64,000 nucleotides of DNA, from the NCBI GenBank assembly GCA_021442155.1, contig CM038216.1, positions 84,912,945 to 84,976,944 on the forward strand, written 5' to 3'. A program made the translations under genes and the position numbers. Below, piece by piece: positions 12,327 through 23,640 of this stretch. Under the pieces are notes generated by a model. The model was not told the origin of the DNA. It ran no database searches and was given only the letters and a program-made list of their open reading frames with translations. The number at the start of each line of letters is the position of its first letter. Position 1 is the stretch's first letter. Source of the DNA: Cymbidium sinense. Lineage: Eukaryota > Streptophyta > Magnoliopsida > Asparagales > Orchidaceae.

Positions 12327-13983
12327 GTTTTTTTTAAATTAAGTAAACTTGTAGGTTTTAGTTTATTTAGTTTAGTTTATTTATTTTATGTTTATTTAAT
12401 TTAGTATAGAATTTTTATTTTAGCTTTTTTTAGGTTTAGGTTTAGGTTTATGTTTATTTTTTTTGTTTAGTTTTTTTTTTTTAGGTTTAGATTTTATTTT
12501 TTGTTTTTAGACTTAGGTTTAGATTTTTATTTTATTTTTTTAGGTTTAGGTTTTTGGTTTTTATTTGAGATTTATTTTTATGTTTTATTTTTTAGTTAAG
12601 GTTCAGGTTTTTTTATTTATTTTATTTTATTTAGTTTATGTTTAGGTTTAGGATTAATTTATTTTAGGTTTAGGTTTAGGTTTTATTTGTTTTAGATTAG
12701 TTTATTTTAGTTTAAGTTTATGTTTATTTTATCTTAATTTTTGGTTTAAGTTTTTTTTTAGTTTAGGGTTTAGATTTTATTTTTTAATTTATTTTTAGGT
12801 TATATTTTTAGGTTTATTGTTTATGTTTAGGTTATTTAGTTTCTATTTTATTTACTTTTAGGTTTATTTTATTTTTATATTACATTTATGTTTTATTTTG
12901 TTTAGCTTTTTATTTTCAGGTTTTTTATTTTTTTAGTTTAGTTTAGATTTATTTTATTTTATTTTACTTAAGTTTTTATATTTTATTTTATTTTCTTTTT
13001 AGGTTTATGTTTAAGTTTAGGTTTAGGTTTAGGTTTAGGTTTAAGCTTTTGTTTATATTTTTATTATTTTTTTATTTTTTTATTTTTTTGGTTTAGGCTT
13101 TTTTATTTATTTTATTTTTATGGTTTATTTAGTTTAGGTTTAGGTTTTAAGCTTTTTAGGGTTTAGGGTTTAGGTTTAGTTTATAGTTTAGGGTTTAGGG
13201 TTTAGGGTTTGGGGTTTAGGATTTAGGGCTTTTTTTGGGTTTAGGGTTTAGGGTTTAGGATTTGGGATTTAGGGTTTTAGGATTTAGGGTTTTGGGTTTA
13301 GGGTTTAGGGTTTAGGGTTTTTGGGTTTAGGGTTTAAGGTTTAGGTTTTAGGTTTAGCTTTCAATTTTAGTTTAGTGTTTAGGTATTTTAGTTTTTTTTT
13401 AATAGAGAATAAATTCCGATTCAACATTTCTTCTTTTTGATTTCATCAACCAAGTAACACACCAAGTTTTAGGCAAGAAATGTGAGAGATAAAATTTCAT
13501 AGAGTAAATCAAAACCCTAGATAACTAGAACCATTTCTGTATAAATACATTAACATAAGTCAGATTTAGTTCTTAATTTCTCTAGTTATCAGAACCACCT
13601 TGGCCCTCGGTGAGACCATCATATAGATCTCTCTATTTAACCTCCTTCTCTCTTCCCACCTAACCACCATTTTACTTTTCCTCCGGATTTACCATTTGCT
13701 ATTTCCATTTGATCTAGGTATTTGTGGCGTTATTTTGTCAATGTTCTATTAGGTTTAGTTTTAGGTTTAGGTTTATTTGGTTCTAGGGTTTAGATTTATT
13801 TTTAAATTTATTTAGTTACTTTAGGTTTAGGTTTAGGGTTTGGGATTTGGGATTTATGGTTTAGGGTTAGGGTTTAGGGTTTAGTGTTTATGCTTTTATG
13901 GTTTAGGGTTTAGGGTTTGGGTTTAGGGTTTAGGGTTTTCGGTTTAGGGTTTAAGGTTTAGGGTGTAGGATTTAGGGTATATG
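12327..13983 (+). repeat. Satellite unit with J motif and GRP fragment 2 (1.66 kb)
   Basis: J motif at 12327-12355 (T-run, AAATTAAGTAAACTTGTAGG), then T-rich module 12356-13150, TTTAGGG block 13150-13391, GRP fragment 2 at 13392-13750, and a TTTAGGG block to 13983. The length matches the GRP-bearing units of the right-hand array (1.62-1.88 kb). The right flank of the GRP piece contains AATTTATTTAGTTACTTTAG-like sequence at about 13806-13825, which recurs after GRP fragments 5, 6 and 8. Confidence 0.9.
13392..13750 (-). pseudogene. GRP fragment 2 (3'UTR plus decayed C-terminal coding part)
   Basis: A T-run at 13392-13400 is followed by the common 3'UTR words (TTCATCAACCAAGTAACACA, CCCTAGATAACTAGAACCAT). 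The last-exon coding segment is still alignable around 13590-13750, for example the reverse complement of the GNWRN end near 13580-13600 and CAATGTTCT at the truncated end. It is the most mutated of the long copies and the glycine codons are mostly lost. The end coincides with that of copies 4, 5, 6 and 8, and satellite follows directly. Confidence 0.75.
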
Positions 13984-14861
13984 ATTTTTTTTAATTAAGT
14001 AAACGGGCAGGTTTAGCTTTATTTAGTTTATTTTTTATTTATTTTAGTTTATTTTATTTTTATTTTTATTTAGGTTTATTTTTTATGTTTATTTAGTTTA
14101 GTTTATTTATTTTAGATTTATTTATTTTACTTTAGGTTTTTTATTTTAGTTTATTTTTTAGGTTTAGGTATAGGTTTATGTTTATTTTTTAGTTGAGTTT
14201 TATTTTTATTTTTTTTTTAAGTATAGGTTTTATTTTTAACTTTCAGGTTTAGGTTTAGGTTTTTATTTTATTTTTTTAGGTTTAGGTTTTAGGTTTTTAT
14301 TTTAGGTTTATTTTTAGGTATATTTTATTTTATTTAGTTTAGGTTTAGGTTTAGATTTAGGTTTAGTTTATTTTATGTTTAAGTTTAGGTTTTATTAATT
14401 TGAGTTTAGTTTATTATAGTTTAGGTTTAGGTTTATTTTATTTTGTTTATTTAATTTTTATTTTAAGTTTAAGTTCTTTTTAGTTTAGGGTTTAAGTTTT
14501 ATTTCTTATTTATTTTTAGGTTTATTTTTTATGTTTAGGTTTTTATTTAGTTTTTATTTTTTTATTTTAGGTTTATTTTATTTTCATTTTATGTTTAGTT
14601 TTTATTTTATTTAAGTTTTTTATTCTTAGGTTTATTTTATTTTTTAAGTTTCGTTTAGGTGTTTATTGATTTTGTTTTTGTTTATTTGTATTAGTTTATT
14701 TTATTTTATTTTATATAGGTTTAGGTTTTTTTTATATTTTATATTTAGGTTTAGGTTTTTAGGTTTTTAGGGTTTAGGGTTAAGGTTTTAAGGTTTAGGT
14801 ATTAAGATTTAGGGTTAGGGTTTAGGGTTTAGAGTTTACTATTTAGGCTTTAGCGTTTAGG
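13984..14861 (+). repeat. Satellite monomer without GRP (0.88 kb)
   Basis: J motif (T-run, AATTAAGTAAACGGGCAGG) at 13984-14011, T-rich module 14012-14765 with landmark TTTTATGTTTAGTTTTTAT near 14590, and a short TTTAGGG block 14766-14861. This is the basic ~1-kb monomer. Confidence 0.9.
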
Positions 14862-15866
14862 ATTTTTTTAAAATTAAGTAAAGTGATGGGTTTAGGTTTA
14901 TTTAGTTTATTTTATTTTTTATTTTTCTTTATGTTTATTTCTTATTTTTATTTAGTTTAGTTTATTTATTTTAGTTTGTGTTTTTTTATTTTTTTTTTAG
15001 GTTTAGGTTAATTTTAGTTTATTTTATTTAGGTTTGTTTTATTTTTTTATTTTAGGTTTTTATTTATTTTAGTTTAATTTATTTTAGTTTTTGGTTTATA
15101 GGTTTTATTTTAGGTTATTTATTTTATTTTTATTTTATGTTTAGGTTATTTTTAGTTAGGTTTATTTTATTTAGGATAATTTTTTAGGTTTAGGTTTTAT
15201 TTTAGTTTTATTTTATTATTTTAGGTTTATTTAATCTTTAATTTATGTTTAGTTTTTTATTTTATTTAGGTTTTTTATTCTTAGGTTTATTTTATATTAT
15301 TTTGTTTAGTTTATGTTTTTATTTATTTTAGTATATTTTATTTTAATTAGTTTATTTTATTTTATTTTTAGGTTTAGGTTTAGGTTTTAGTTAAAGTTTT
15401 TATTTTATTGAGGTTTAGGTTTATTTATTTATTTTATTTTAGTTTATTTTTTATTTAGTTTTATTTTAGGTTTAGGTTTAAGTTTAGGGTTTAGGTTTAA
15501 GTTTTAGGTTTAGGTTTTAGGTTTAGTTAGTTTAGGTTTATTATTTAGGGTTTATGATTTGTTTAGGTTTAGTTTAATTTAGTTTTAGGGTTTATGTTTT
15601 AGGTTTAGGGTTTAGGGTTTAGGTTTATGATTAGGTTTAGTTTTAGGTTTAGATTTAGGGTTTAGGTTTTATTAGCTGAGGTTTAGGGTTTGATTTAAAC
15701 TTTAGGGTAGGGTTTAGTTTAGTTTAGGTTTAGGTTTGGGTTTAGGTTTAGTGTTTATTAGTTAGTTAGGTTTAGGGTTTAGGTTTAGATTTTTTTAGGT
15801 TTAGGTTTAGGGTTTGGGGTTTAAGTTTATGGTTTATTGGTTAGTTTTAGGGTTTAGGGTTTGGGC
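14862..15866 (+). repeat. Satellite monomer without GRP (1.0 kb)
   Basis: J motif (T-run, AAATTAAGTAAAGTGATGGG) at 14862-14890, T-rich module to about 15470 with its landmark near 15243, then a mixed TTTAGG/TTTAGGG block to 15866. Confidence 0.9.
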
Positions 15867-16865
15867 TTTTTCAAAAAAAAAAATTTAAGTAAACCGATAG
15901 GTTTAAGTTTATTTAGTTTATTTTCTATTTATTTTAGTTTATTTTATTTTTTATTTTTATTTATGACTCTTTTTTTATTTTTATTTAATTTAGTTTATTT
16001 ATTTTAGTTTAGGTTTTTTCTTTTAGTTTATTTTTTAGGTTTATGTTTAAGTTTATGTTTCTTTTTTAGTTTAGTTTTATTTTTATTTTATTTTTTAGGT
16101 TTATGTTTTATTTTTTTATTTTTTAGGTTTAGGTTAGGTTTTATTTTATTTAGGTTAACTTTAGGTTTTTTATTTAGGTTTATTTTTAGGGCTTTTTTTT
16201 AGTTTAGGTTTAGGTTTATTTTTTAGTTTATTTTATTTTATATAGTTTAGGGTTTAAGTTTAGTTTATTTTAGGTTAAGTTTAGGTTTTATTTATTTTAG
16301 TTTAGTTTATTTTAGTTTAGGATCATGTTTATTTTATTTTATTTATTTTAGGTTTAGGTTTATTTTGTTTAGGGTTTATGTTTTATTTTTTAATTTATTT
16401 TTAGGTATATTTTTTTGGTTTAGGATTTTATTTATCTTTTAATTTATTTTATTTTAGGTTTATTTTATTTTTATTTTACGTTTACTTTTTAGTTTATCTA
16501 GGTTTTTTTTTATTTGTTTGTTTATGTATTTGTTTAGTTTAGGTTTTTATTTATTTTATTTTTGTTTAGTATTTATTTTTTATTTTATTTTATTTTTAGG
16601 TTTAGGTTTTAGTTTACGCTTTTATTTTATTTTATTTTATTTATTTTATATAGGTTTAGGTTTTTTTTTTGGTTTTATTTAGTTTAGGTTTAGATTTTTA
16701 GGGTTTAGGGTTTAGGGTTTTTAGGGTTTATGGTTTAGGGTTTAGGTTTTAGGTTTAGCTTTCAAGTTTTAGTTTAGGGTTTAGGGTTTTTGGTTTTTTT
16801 TTAAATTGAGAACAAATTTAAATTCAACATTTCTTCTTTTCAATTTCATCAACCAAGTAACAAAC
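15867..16865 (+). repeat. Satellite unit cut by the retrotransposon block
   Basis: J motif (A-run variant, then AATTTAAGTAAACCGATAGG) at 15867-15901, T-rich module 15902-16690 with TTTTACGTTTACTTTTTAG near 16466, a short TTTAGGG block, and the start of GRP fragment 3. The unit is broken at about 16865, where non-satellite retrotransposon sequence begins. The rest of the GRP piece does not reappear at 29345, so the junction is not a clean insertion. Confidence 0.88.
16792..16865 (-). pseudogene. GRP fragment 3 (first ~70 bp of antisense 3'UTR)
   Basis: T-run, then GAGAACAAATTTAAATTCAA and TTCATCAACCAAGTAACAAA, identical in order to the other GRP copies. It ends abruptly at the border of retrotransposon copy A. 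Confidence 0.8.
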
Positions 16866-18224
16866 TAGGGAAATATGGTTATCAAATGGCCTCCTATGGG
16901 CTAGCTAAAGCCTCGTGTTCCAACTAAGTGCAAACTATATACACATTAGCATTCAATCTTATATAAATCAACACATTACGCTATAAGCACATGCATTTTT
17001 TATGTATTAATAGCTAAGATCATAGAACATATTATTATATATTTATAAGCTTTTGAAACATACATTTGGATTTAATAGTGATAATAGCCATGCCTATACT
17101 AAATTTAATCAACACATGCAAGCTTACATAAAGGAAGTCCATTTTATTTTACTTGATTTTGAAAATATGGATGCATGAATTCAAATGACATACCAAATTT
17201 GACATGATTGGAAAGAGGAGAATCAAATATAAGCATGCGATTCATTCAACCAAACTAGTTCTTAAGGACAATCAAATCAATTAAGATTTTTGAAAGCAAA
17301 CCAAAGCATCTTTATTAATTACGTTTTGGATTTGATTTGATTTAAAGAGGAGAAGATATATCATCACTTGCTATTTTAAACCCATTCCCACATTAGTGAT
17401 TTGATTTAATTTAAGGAAATGTAATGAAGTTGACTAAATAATTATGAGCCAACATGATATGCATGGAAAATAAACTTGCAATGATCCCATAAAATAAAAG
17501 GGGCCTAATGCAATTGGCTCATGATTAATAGTTAATTTGACTAAGGGACTTAATAAATTACTCTTATGATTTTCTCACACAGGTGGACTAACCATAATTT
17601 CATTAAACTCTTTTAGGTTATTAAACACCTAAAGATCTACCCCATGATTAAATTAATTGAGGTATGATGTGATTATGATTTCAATTTGATCAAGTGATTT
17701 AATTACTTTCATTTTAAAAAAAATGGGTGAAATGAACTTAGTGAAAGGGGTCCCAACCCTATTCCTTAGTTCACTTACTATTGAACAATGATTAATAAAC
17801 TTAATTAACCAATTTGTTACTGTTCATGGGATTAATTAATCATTAATTAACTTAAAAGAATAGTTAAGGTTTAATTAGTCAATTTTTCTGATTAAGTGAG
17901 CAATAAATCCCAAGACAATCATAGGAGGCATAGGTCATCCCAATAAATTAACCCACAAAATTTGGGATTAATTACTCAAGAAATTAAATAAGATAATTAA
18001 GCTAATTAATTTTGTAATTAAACTTTAATTAAATATTAATTACTATTCAAATATAGTTAAAATCATTGTTAATTAATTCTCCTCTCAAATGCCTTTAAAA
18101 TGAGTATTTTTTTGCATTTTTTTATTTCTCTATGATTTTATATAATTTTTAGAAGTTTTGACCATTAAAAATGATTAATTAAGCCTAACTAAATCTATTG
18201 AATACCGACACGCGATGACACTTT

Positions 18225-18640
18225 CCACTTGGCGGGATTGGCTACATAAAACTTATCCAACTCGGACTACATTGGCGGCGGATCGTTCTCGTCGATGGAC
18301 ATGATTTCTCATTCATCGATCGATCGGAACCATTAATCTCACAGCTTAATAGGATAAATCAGACCGATCTAGAAGATCTAATCACGACTGTCTATTCCGA
18401 TCATGTGGAATGGACTGTGTGTGATCTAACGTCATGCGAGTGAGGGAGATTGGAGTCCATCCACCATTGCTCACTTGATCCGAAGCCCCGAAGCTAGATC
18501 AACTCCAAAAGGATCCCACACCTTCACAACATCGATTAGAGGGGATCCAACAGTTAAGATCACACGAAATGCAAGTTTTCTTCAAAAGCACCAACCCATT
18601 CTTGCCTAAGGATCGATTTTGGAAGCATACCTCACTGGAG
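18225..18640 (+). promoter_or_regulatory. GC-richer segment of LTR copy A, possible U3/R region
   Basis: Inside an AT-rich LTR this stretch is clearly GC-richer, with CATCGATCGATCGG at about 18316-18330 and TCTAACGTCATGCGAGTGAG near 18426-18445. The segment at 18336 onward is well conserved in copy B from 45082. The corresponding inverted segment in copy C (50370-50745) is also GC-rich. A promoter role is inference from position only; no TATA box or start site could be fixed. Confidence 0.35.
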
Positions 18641-19044
18641 CTCAAGACTATCGGCTCAAATGATTAAGGAAGCTTCACTTAGTGAAGATGAAGCCCTGTT
18701 GAGCAGCACTATGATCAATTCATCGATGTTCACTCGGAAGGCCATGAATTGATGATTTAGAGCTCGACTTTGATCAAAGTCCCACCTCTGGTGCTCAAGA
18801 AATTTGGGGATGATTAGTTCTTTCTCCATGAGGCCTAGGGAAGGTGTGTGCAAAGTTAATTTGAGTTTGATGGAGAAATGGGGAAGTTAGGTCAGAAATG
18901 GGAGTGTCCTATTTTGAGACAAATGGAAATGGTATTTTATAATCGAGGAACGATCTTGGGAGCTTAAAGAATGGCTCTAATGGCTCATCTTGGGTGGATA
19001 GGTCTATGAGGAATGATTTTTTGTGTGTTTAAGTGGAAATGAGA

Positions 19045-19065
19045 GGGTGTATACCCCCCTTCATT
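19045..19065. promoter_or_regulatory. GGGTGTATACCCC near-palindrome in LTR
   Basis: Short inverted repeat around GTATAC flanked by G-run and C-run. Copy B has the same at about 45798-45812 with longer arms, and copy D has a decayed version near 63912-63926 (GGGGGAGATATACTCCCC). Conservation of the arms in several copies suggests a hairpin or protein site in the LTR; its function is unknown. Confidence 0.4.
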
Positions 19066-19880
19066 TTGATCGAATGGTGGGATGTTCTAGTGTCCGTCCG
19101 ACCATCTTAGGGAGTCGTGGGTGGCAGGGAGGAGGTGAGTTGGCTCTGCTTTTTGGTTTAAGGTGTGGAGGTGGTTGCCAAGGAGGAATAATGGGTGTCC
19201 TATAGGTTTCAGATGCTCCAATGAGAAGGGTGAGGTGATTTCACCTCCCATGAGTCATGGCTGACCCAACCACCCCCTGAACCAAGTTGGGCAGTGTCTT
19301 AGGTGCTTAGGTGGACCATTGAGAAAGTACCAAGTGGCCAAGGAATGGAAATGACCACTTAAATGGGTGATTTGTCACATGTTATGCCCTTGACCTAAGG
19401 GTAGAATGATCATTTGGCATTGGATTTGATTTGGGTAGATTTAAAATGAGCCAAAAGTGGGTTAGCCCAAATTTCTAGTCAATTGGAGTTGATTTGGTTA
19501 GGTTTTTCTCAATTTGACTCATTTAGGTCAAATTAGGTTAGGTTGGGTCAAGTTTTAGGCCAACTTGAATCTTTAGGTCACTTTAGGCTAAGTTGGTCAA
19601 TTGGGTTTAATTCGGTCCAATCATGGCTTTCATCAAGTTCAACATTCAATTTGGAATGAACTTGAGCCATTAGTTGTAATTAATTTGGTTTATATTTTGA
19701 TTTGACCCAATTTGGTCTTTTAGTTCAATTTGGGTCAACTTAGGTCAAGATGGCCAATTGGGTTTGGTTTGACTCAATTGAAGGTCAAGTCATATTCAAA
19801 TATTGATTTTTATTTGGTATGAATCATTGGTTTCAAGGGATTTGTCTTAGGTTGCAATTTGCCTAGTTTGGGTTCATATA

Positions 19881-19930
19881 GGTTGACAAGTTGACTTGGT
19901 CAAATGAGCAAGTTGACTTGGTTTGACCCA
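19881..19930. promoter_or_regulatory. Cluster of TTGAC (W-box core) words in LTR copy A
   Basis: Five TTGAC/GTCAA cores occur within about 50 bp (for example TTGACAAGTTGACTTGGTCA). The same cluster recurs in copy B near 46860-46905 and inverted in copies C and D. TTGAC[C/T] is the core of the WRKY-factor W-box. Because the LTR as a whole is built of GGTCAA-like words, the cluster may be compositional. Confidence 0.35.
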
Positions 19931-20224
19931 ATTTGGACAATTGATCAACCTAGGGTGATCAACAATCATGATGGGAGGTTCTCGATGGGCTTGGTTCAAT
20001 CCAATTTGAGTAGGATTAGAACTTAGCTCAAATAGGTCAAATGGCCACTTTAGGTTAAGTGGATTAATTGGGTTTAGTTAACTTGATTTTATGTTGAGTT
20101 TTATTTAGTTGAGTTTATATATGGATTGATATATAAATTCAATTGCAATTGGCTTGGATTCAAATGGGTTTTGGTTTATTTGAACATTTCAAGACAAAAG
20201 GATTAAGTTTTGTTTGACTTGGGT

Positions 20225-20735
20225 TGATTTTGGTATAGCTTGATGATTGTAGATTTCATTTATATTTGTGAATATGATTGAAGGTATGATTGATTTATGA
20301 GAAAATAAATTAAATTTGGGTTTTGGAATGAAGGAATTTGGCTAAGTCCATGGAGTTGGGTCATGTGGCTTAGGTTTGGATTTTGATTTGGTTTGATTTA
20401 GTTTTGTTGATTTAAATGTATATTTCATTTAAATTTGTGAATATGATTGAAAATATGATTGACTTGTGAGAAAATCAATTGAGTTTGACTTGAGTTGGAT
20501 TAAGATTTGGCTAAGTCCATGGGATAGTTCATATGGCTTAGGAAGGGTTTTGATTTAATTTGATTTAGTTTTGATCATTTTAATGTAGATTTGATTTATA
20601 TTTAAGAAGATGATTGAAGATATAAATTCATTTTGGGAAAATTAATTGATTTTGGATTGATTTGGATTAAGATTTGGCTAAGTCCAAGGGATAGGTCATG
20701 TGGCTTAGGAAGGGTTTCAAGTTTGGATTTGATCA
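20225..20735 (+). repeat. ~168-bp tandem repeat, three units, in LTR copy A
   Basis: The word TTGGCTAAGTCCA starts at 20338, 20507 and 20674, giving periods of 169 and 167 bp. Each unit also has a TGATTGAAxATATGATT segment and a GATTTGATTTATATTT segment. Copy B has three units, copy C about two and copy D about five. Confidence 0.85.
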
Positions 20736-21055
20736 TGGGCTTCAATCATTTAGTTTTGGAATTTTTGTTTGGATTTGGAATTGAATTTGATGTTTGAACT
20801 AAACATGAGATTTGGTTTGAGAAGTTGAACATGGAATGGATTTGGGTTGTAGGGTAAGTGGATTATCCTAATCCCTAAAGCATAACTTAATCATATAGTT
20901 AACCCTTCTAAGTCTTTAGGCTTAGGTTAAGTGTTTAGCTAATTGTTAGAAGTGTCTTATGACTAGGTAAGTCTTAGTGTCTAGAAGACTCCAAGTTTAA
21001 GTTGGGAAGATTGAATCCACACTCTAATAGTGAGGTCAACAGGCCTTAGGCTCCA

Positions 21056-21311
21056 TAGTGTTTCCCTTAGAGATAGATGATTGGAAGACCGAAGCCAAGT
21101 TTCACATTATAAACTCATATACATATTTCAAAGCTTTCCTTGGGAGACCATGGATACATGAGAACAACATAGTTTTATCCGCTCTACATCAGTGTATGAA
21201 GTTCGTGAGAGGTGGGATCATCTGCTGTGTCAAAGGATATCTCAAACGATTTATAGTTCATGAGGTTAGTATATATGAGGATGCGGCTTACAACCTTCCT
21301 CAAAATCAATA
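21056..21311 (+). pseudogene. Tat protease, C-terminal half
   Basis: An 84-residue frame contains the family signature F-LGRPWIHE near residues 28-36 and a following HQCMKFV block, which in Tat elements lies at the end of the retroviral-type aspartic protease. The catalytic D-(S/T)-G motif should lie upstream but is absent, because LTR-like sequence ends at about 21010. The frame ends in TAA. It cannot encode an active protease. Confidence 0.8.
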
Positions 21312-21334
21312 ATTGTATTATCGCAAACTTGGCC

Positions 21335-21440
21335 AAAATTTAAAAATAAAATAGAAAGAAAAATAAAAAAAAGAAAGAGAAAAAGAAAAAGAAAAGAAAA
21401 GAGAAAATAAAAAGAAAATAAAAGGGAATGAAAATAGACT
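21335..21440 (+). repeat. Polypurine tract between PR and RT
   Basis: About 100 bp of almost only A and G (AAAGAAAGAGAAAAAGAAAA and similar) follows the protease stop. It is internal, far from where a polypurine tract for plus-strand priming would be expected, and looks like expansion of a simple (AAAAG)n repeat. Confidence 0.8.
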
Positions 21441-22255
21441 TAGAGAAGGAAGTGGAACCTAACATTAGATTTCATCCACAGTTCGTTACTCCATTAAAAC
21501 ATATGGGTAGGATGACTTGACCTCCACAGTGAGGAAGAGGCCAAAGGCAATCCTGTGGGTGAAAAACCTCTTATTGGCTACCCAATAGAACATATGTCGA
21601 GCTACAAGAGTACACCTACTATCCATATAGACTTAGAATCTAGTTCATAGGATGAGTCTTATATGGTTAGCCCCAGCTCTTCTCAAAGAAGGATTCCTTT
21701 GGAGGTGAAACTTGAGCTAGATAGATGAATACCAGGATCCAAAGCAAAGTATAAGTGTATTCAAGTTTATATGTGAAATAGTTAGGCATCAGTTGGGAAC
21801 CTTAGCTTTATCCCCACATTCTTCTTAAAATGCTGAGGGTTTCATTGTTAATGAAGCCCCTAAGTCATCCATAGGTATGAAGACTTAGAGGTTCTTTCTG
21901 GGAGAATCATCCTCAAGTCAAGAAGTTTATGTAGAACTAAAGGGTGATTCATATAAAGATTTAATAGAATTACCTTTTGATTGGTACTTGCCTTGTGTTC
22001 ATAATTTAGCAAAGAAATGGTTAATCCCACATACTTTGTCCGACTACTGAATGGAAGAACAAATGCAAAAGCTCTCAATCAAGACGGACTAAGATTCAAA
22101 GATATGGGTCCAAATGATGATCATAATTACTTCCTCACCAATAATTTGGAATCTGATAGGTTCTTTTCAAATCACATTAACTAATATGAAGACCTGTGCT
22201 TAGAAACTTCAGATGATCTAGATGATTTTGAAGTCAAAGATGCACCGCTAGAGTT
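21441..22255 (+). pseudogene. Decayed PR-RT linker of Tat pol
   Basis: No single frame stays open. Fragments such as an acidic DLDDFEV segment near 22215-22240 sit where Tat elements have a variable, acidic linker before RT. Assigned by position between the PR and RT remnants; weakly supported on its own. Confidence 0.5.
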
Positions 22256-23180
22256 CAAAGAAGAGATCAAGTCAACCATCGATGAGCTCAAGGAAATCAA
22301 CTTAGGAACGTTCGTTCTTTGTTGAATGAAATTGAAACCAATGACTTAGTTAGGCTACTGACTGAGTTTAAGGACAACTTTGCATGGAGTTATGAAGAGA
22401 TGCCTAGATTAGCTCCTAACATAGTGATCTATAAACTAGTAATAGAGCATACTGCTAACCCTATCAAGCAAGCTCCTAGATGCATGCGATTAGACATAGA
22501 ACAATAGGACATTTTTAAAGTGAAGAAATTCATCGATGTTGGCTTCATCCGAGAAGGAAAATACCCTACCTGATTAGCCAGTGTCATTGTAGTTATGGAA
22601 AAGAATGGCCAAATTAACATATGCGTCAATTTTAGAAATGTCCAAAAGATGAATTTCTAGTACTAATCTCGAAGATGATGGTGGACATTGCCAAATATCA
22701 TGTAGTCTTCTATTTCATGGATGACTCATCTGGATATAACTAAATAAAGATGGCCCCTAAAGATGAAAAAAACACTACTTTTAGAACCTCGATCATAATC
22801 TATTGCTATAAGGTCATGCCTTTTATCCTTAAAAATGCCGATGCTACATACCAGCGGGATATGACTCAAATCTTTGATGAACTCATTCATCATCAAGTCG
22901 AGTGATATGTCAATGATCTCGGGTTAAAAGTACAAAAAAGGAAGACCATCTCTTTGACTTGAGAGTAGTTTTTGAATAGTTAAGACAATTTAAACTCAAA
23001 ATGAACCCCCTGAAGTGTGCATTTTGAGTTGCTTCAGGAAAGTTTCTTGGGTTTATTGTTCGACATCAGGGAATCAAAATAGATTCAGAGAAGATCAAGG
23101 CAATATTAGAAATGCCACCCCTTTAAAGTTTAACTCAACTCAGATCATTCCAAGGGCAGTTGGCATATCTAAAATGCTTT
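22256..23180 (+). pseudogene. Tat reverse transcriptase remnant
   Basis: It begins with the acidic lead-in and an FAWSYEEMP block at about 22379-22408, which is typical of Tat. Then come GFIREGKYP at about 22539-22565, KNGQINICVNFR near 22602-22636 and the ADATYQR-like block near 22835. The catalytic YVDD box reads Y-V-N-D at 22906-22917, just after an in-frame TGA, so one catalytic aspartate is lost. Downstream, FKLKMNPLKCAF and SGKFLGFIVRHQGI are clear at about 22988-23075. At least six stops and several frame changes occur. Inactive. Confidence 0.85.
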
Positions 23181-23640
23181 ATATCTAACCTATCGGGAAG
23201 ATGTTAGCCATTCTCAGCACTTGTCAAAAAGGATGTCAAGTTCAAGTGGGATGACAAGTGTGAGCATGCCTTCAAAGACATCAAACATTACCTCATGACA
23301 TCATTAGTTCTAGTAGCTTCTATCCCAAGCAAGCCACTAAAACTTTACACTTTAGACAGTGTTGTCCCAAGCCAATGATGAAGGGAAGAAAAATGCACTC
23401 TACTACCTCAACTGTCATCTAATCCCTACTGAAGCTAATTATCCACCCACTGAGAAGCATTGACTAGCTTTAATCTTTGCATCCCAAATGCTACACCACT
23501 ACATGCTTCCACATAAAGTGAACTTAAAATCAAGGATCAATCCACTACAGTATCTCATGACATGATTGATGCTATCCGGATGGTTGATACGATGGTCATA
23601 ATTTGACATTACCTTCATCTCCCCCCCCTCCCCCTCCCCG
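23181..23640 (+). pseudogene. RT connection and first RNase H remnant
   Basis: SNLSGR, KKDVKFKWDDKC and AFKDIKHYL-like words at about 23185-23295 mark the RT thumb/connection. VASIPSKPLKLYTLD at about 23315-23355 is the start of the Ty3/gypsy RNase H, and LALIFASQMLHHYMLPHKV (23467-23522) its middle. Stops interrupt it, for example CAA to TAG after GR-C. The end runs into a C-tract at about 23619-23640 that replaced normal sequence. Confidence 0.8.

Larger units (their letters stand above)
16866..21010 (+). repeat. LTR-like copy A of the long-LTR family
   Basis: The same sequence, diverged by perhaps 10-20% by eye in short windows, occurs as copy B (45082-48003, +), copy C (inverted, 48097 to about 52720) and copy D (inverted, 61340-64000). 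The part at 16866-18180 matches inverted 51180-52720, including the word GCGAGGCTTTAAGTAGCC. The part at 18500-20990 matches the 3' portion found in all copies. The end near 21010 is shared with copy B, where homology stops at 48003. It lies directly upstream of pol, so I read it as an LTR. Terminal TG/CA and a tRNA primer site could not be fixed. The composition is low-complexity, with many GGTCAA/TTGACC words. Confidence 0.7.

Noticed and set aside
1..16865. True chromosome end (terminal telomere)
   Set aside because: Repeats are too degenerate and interleaved with other modules, and they are followed by non-telomeric sequence on the 3' side of the G-strand; this is an interstitial or subtelomeric derivative.
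18656..19205. Frames at 18853-18656 (-) and 19023-19205 (+)
   Set aside because: They lie inside LTR copy A; the matching parts of copy B are interrupted and no domain is seen.
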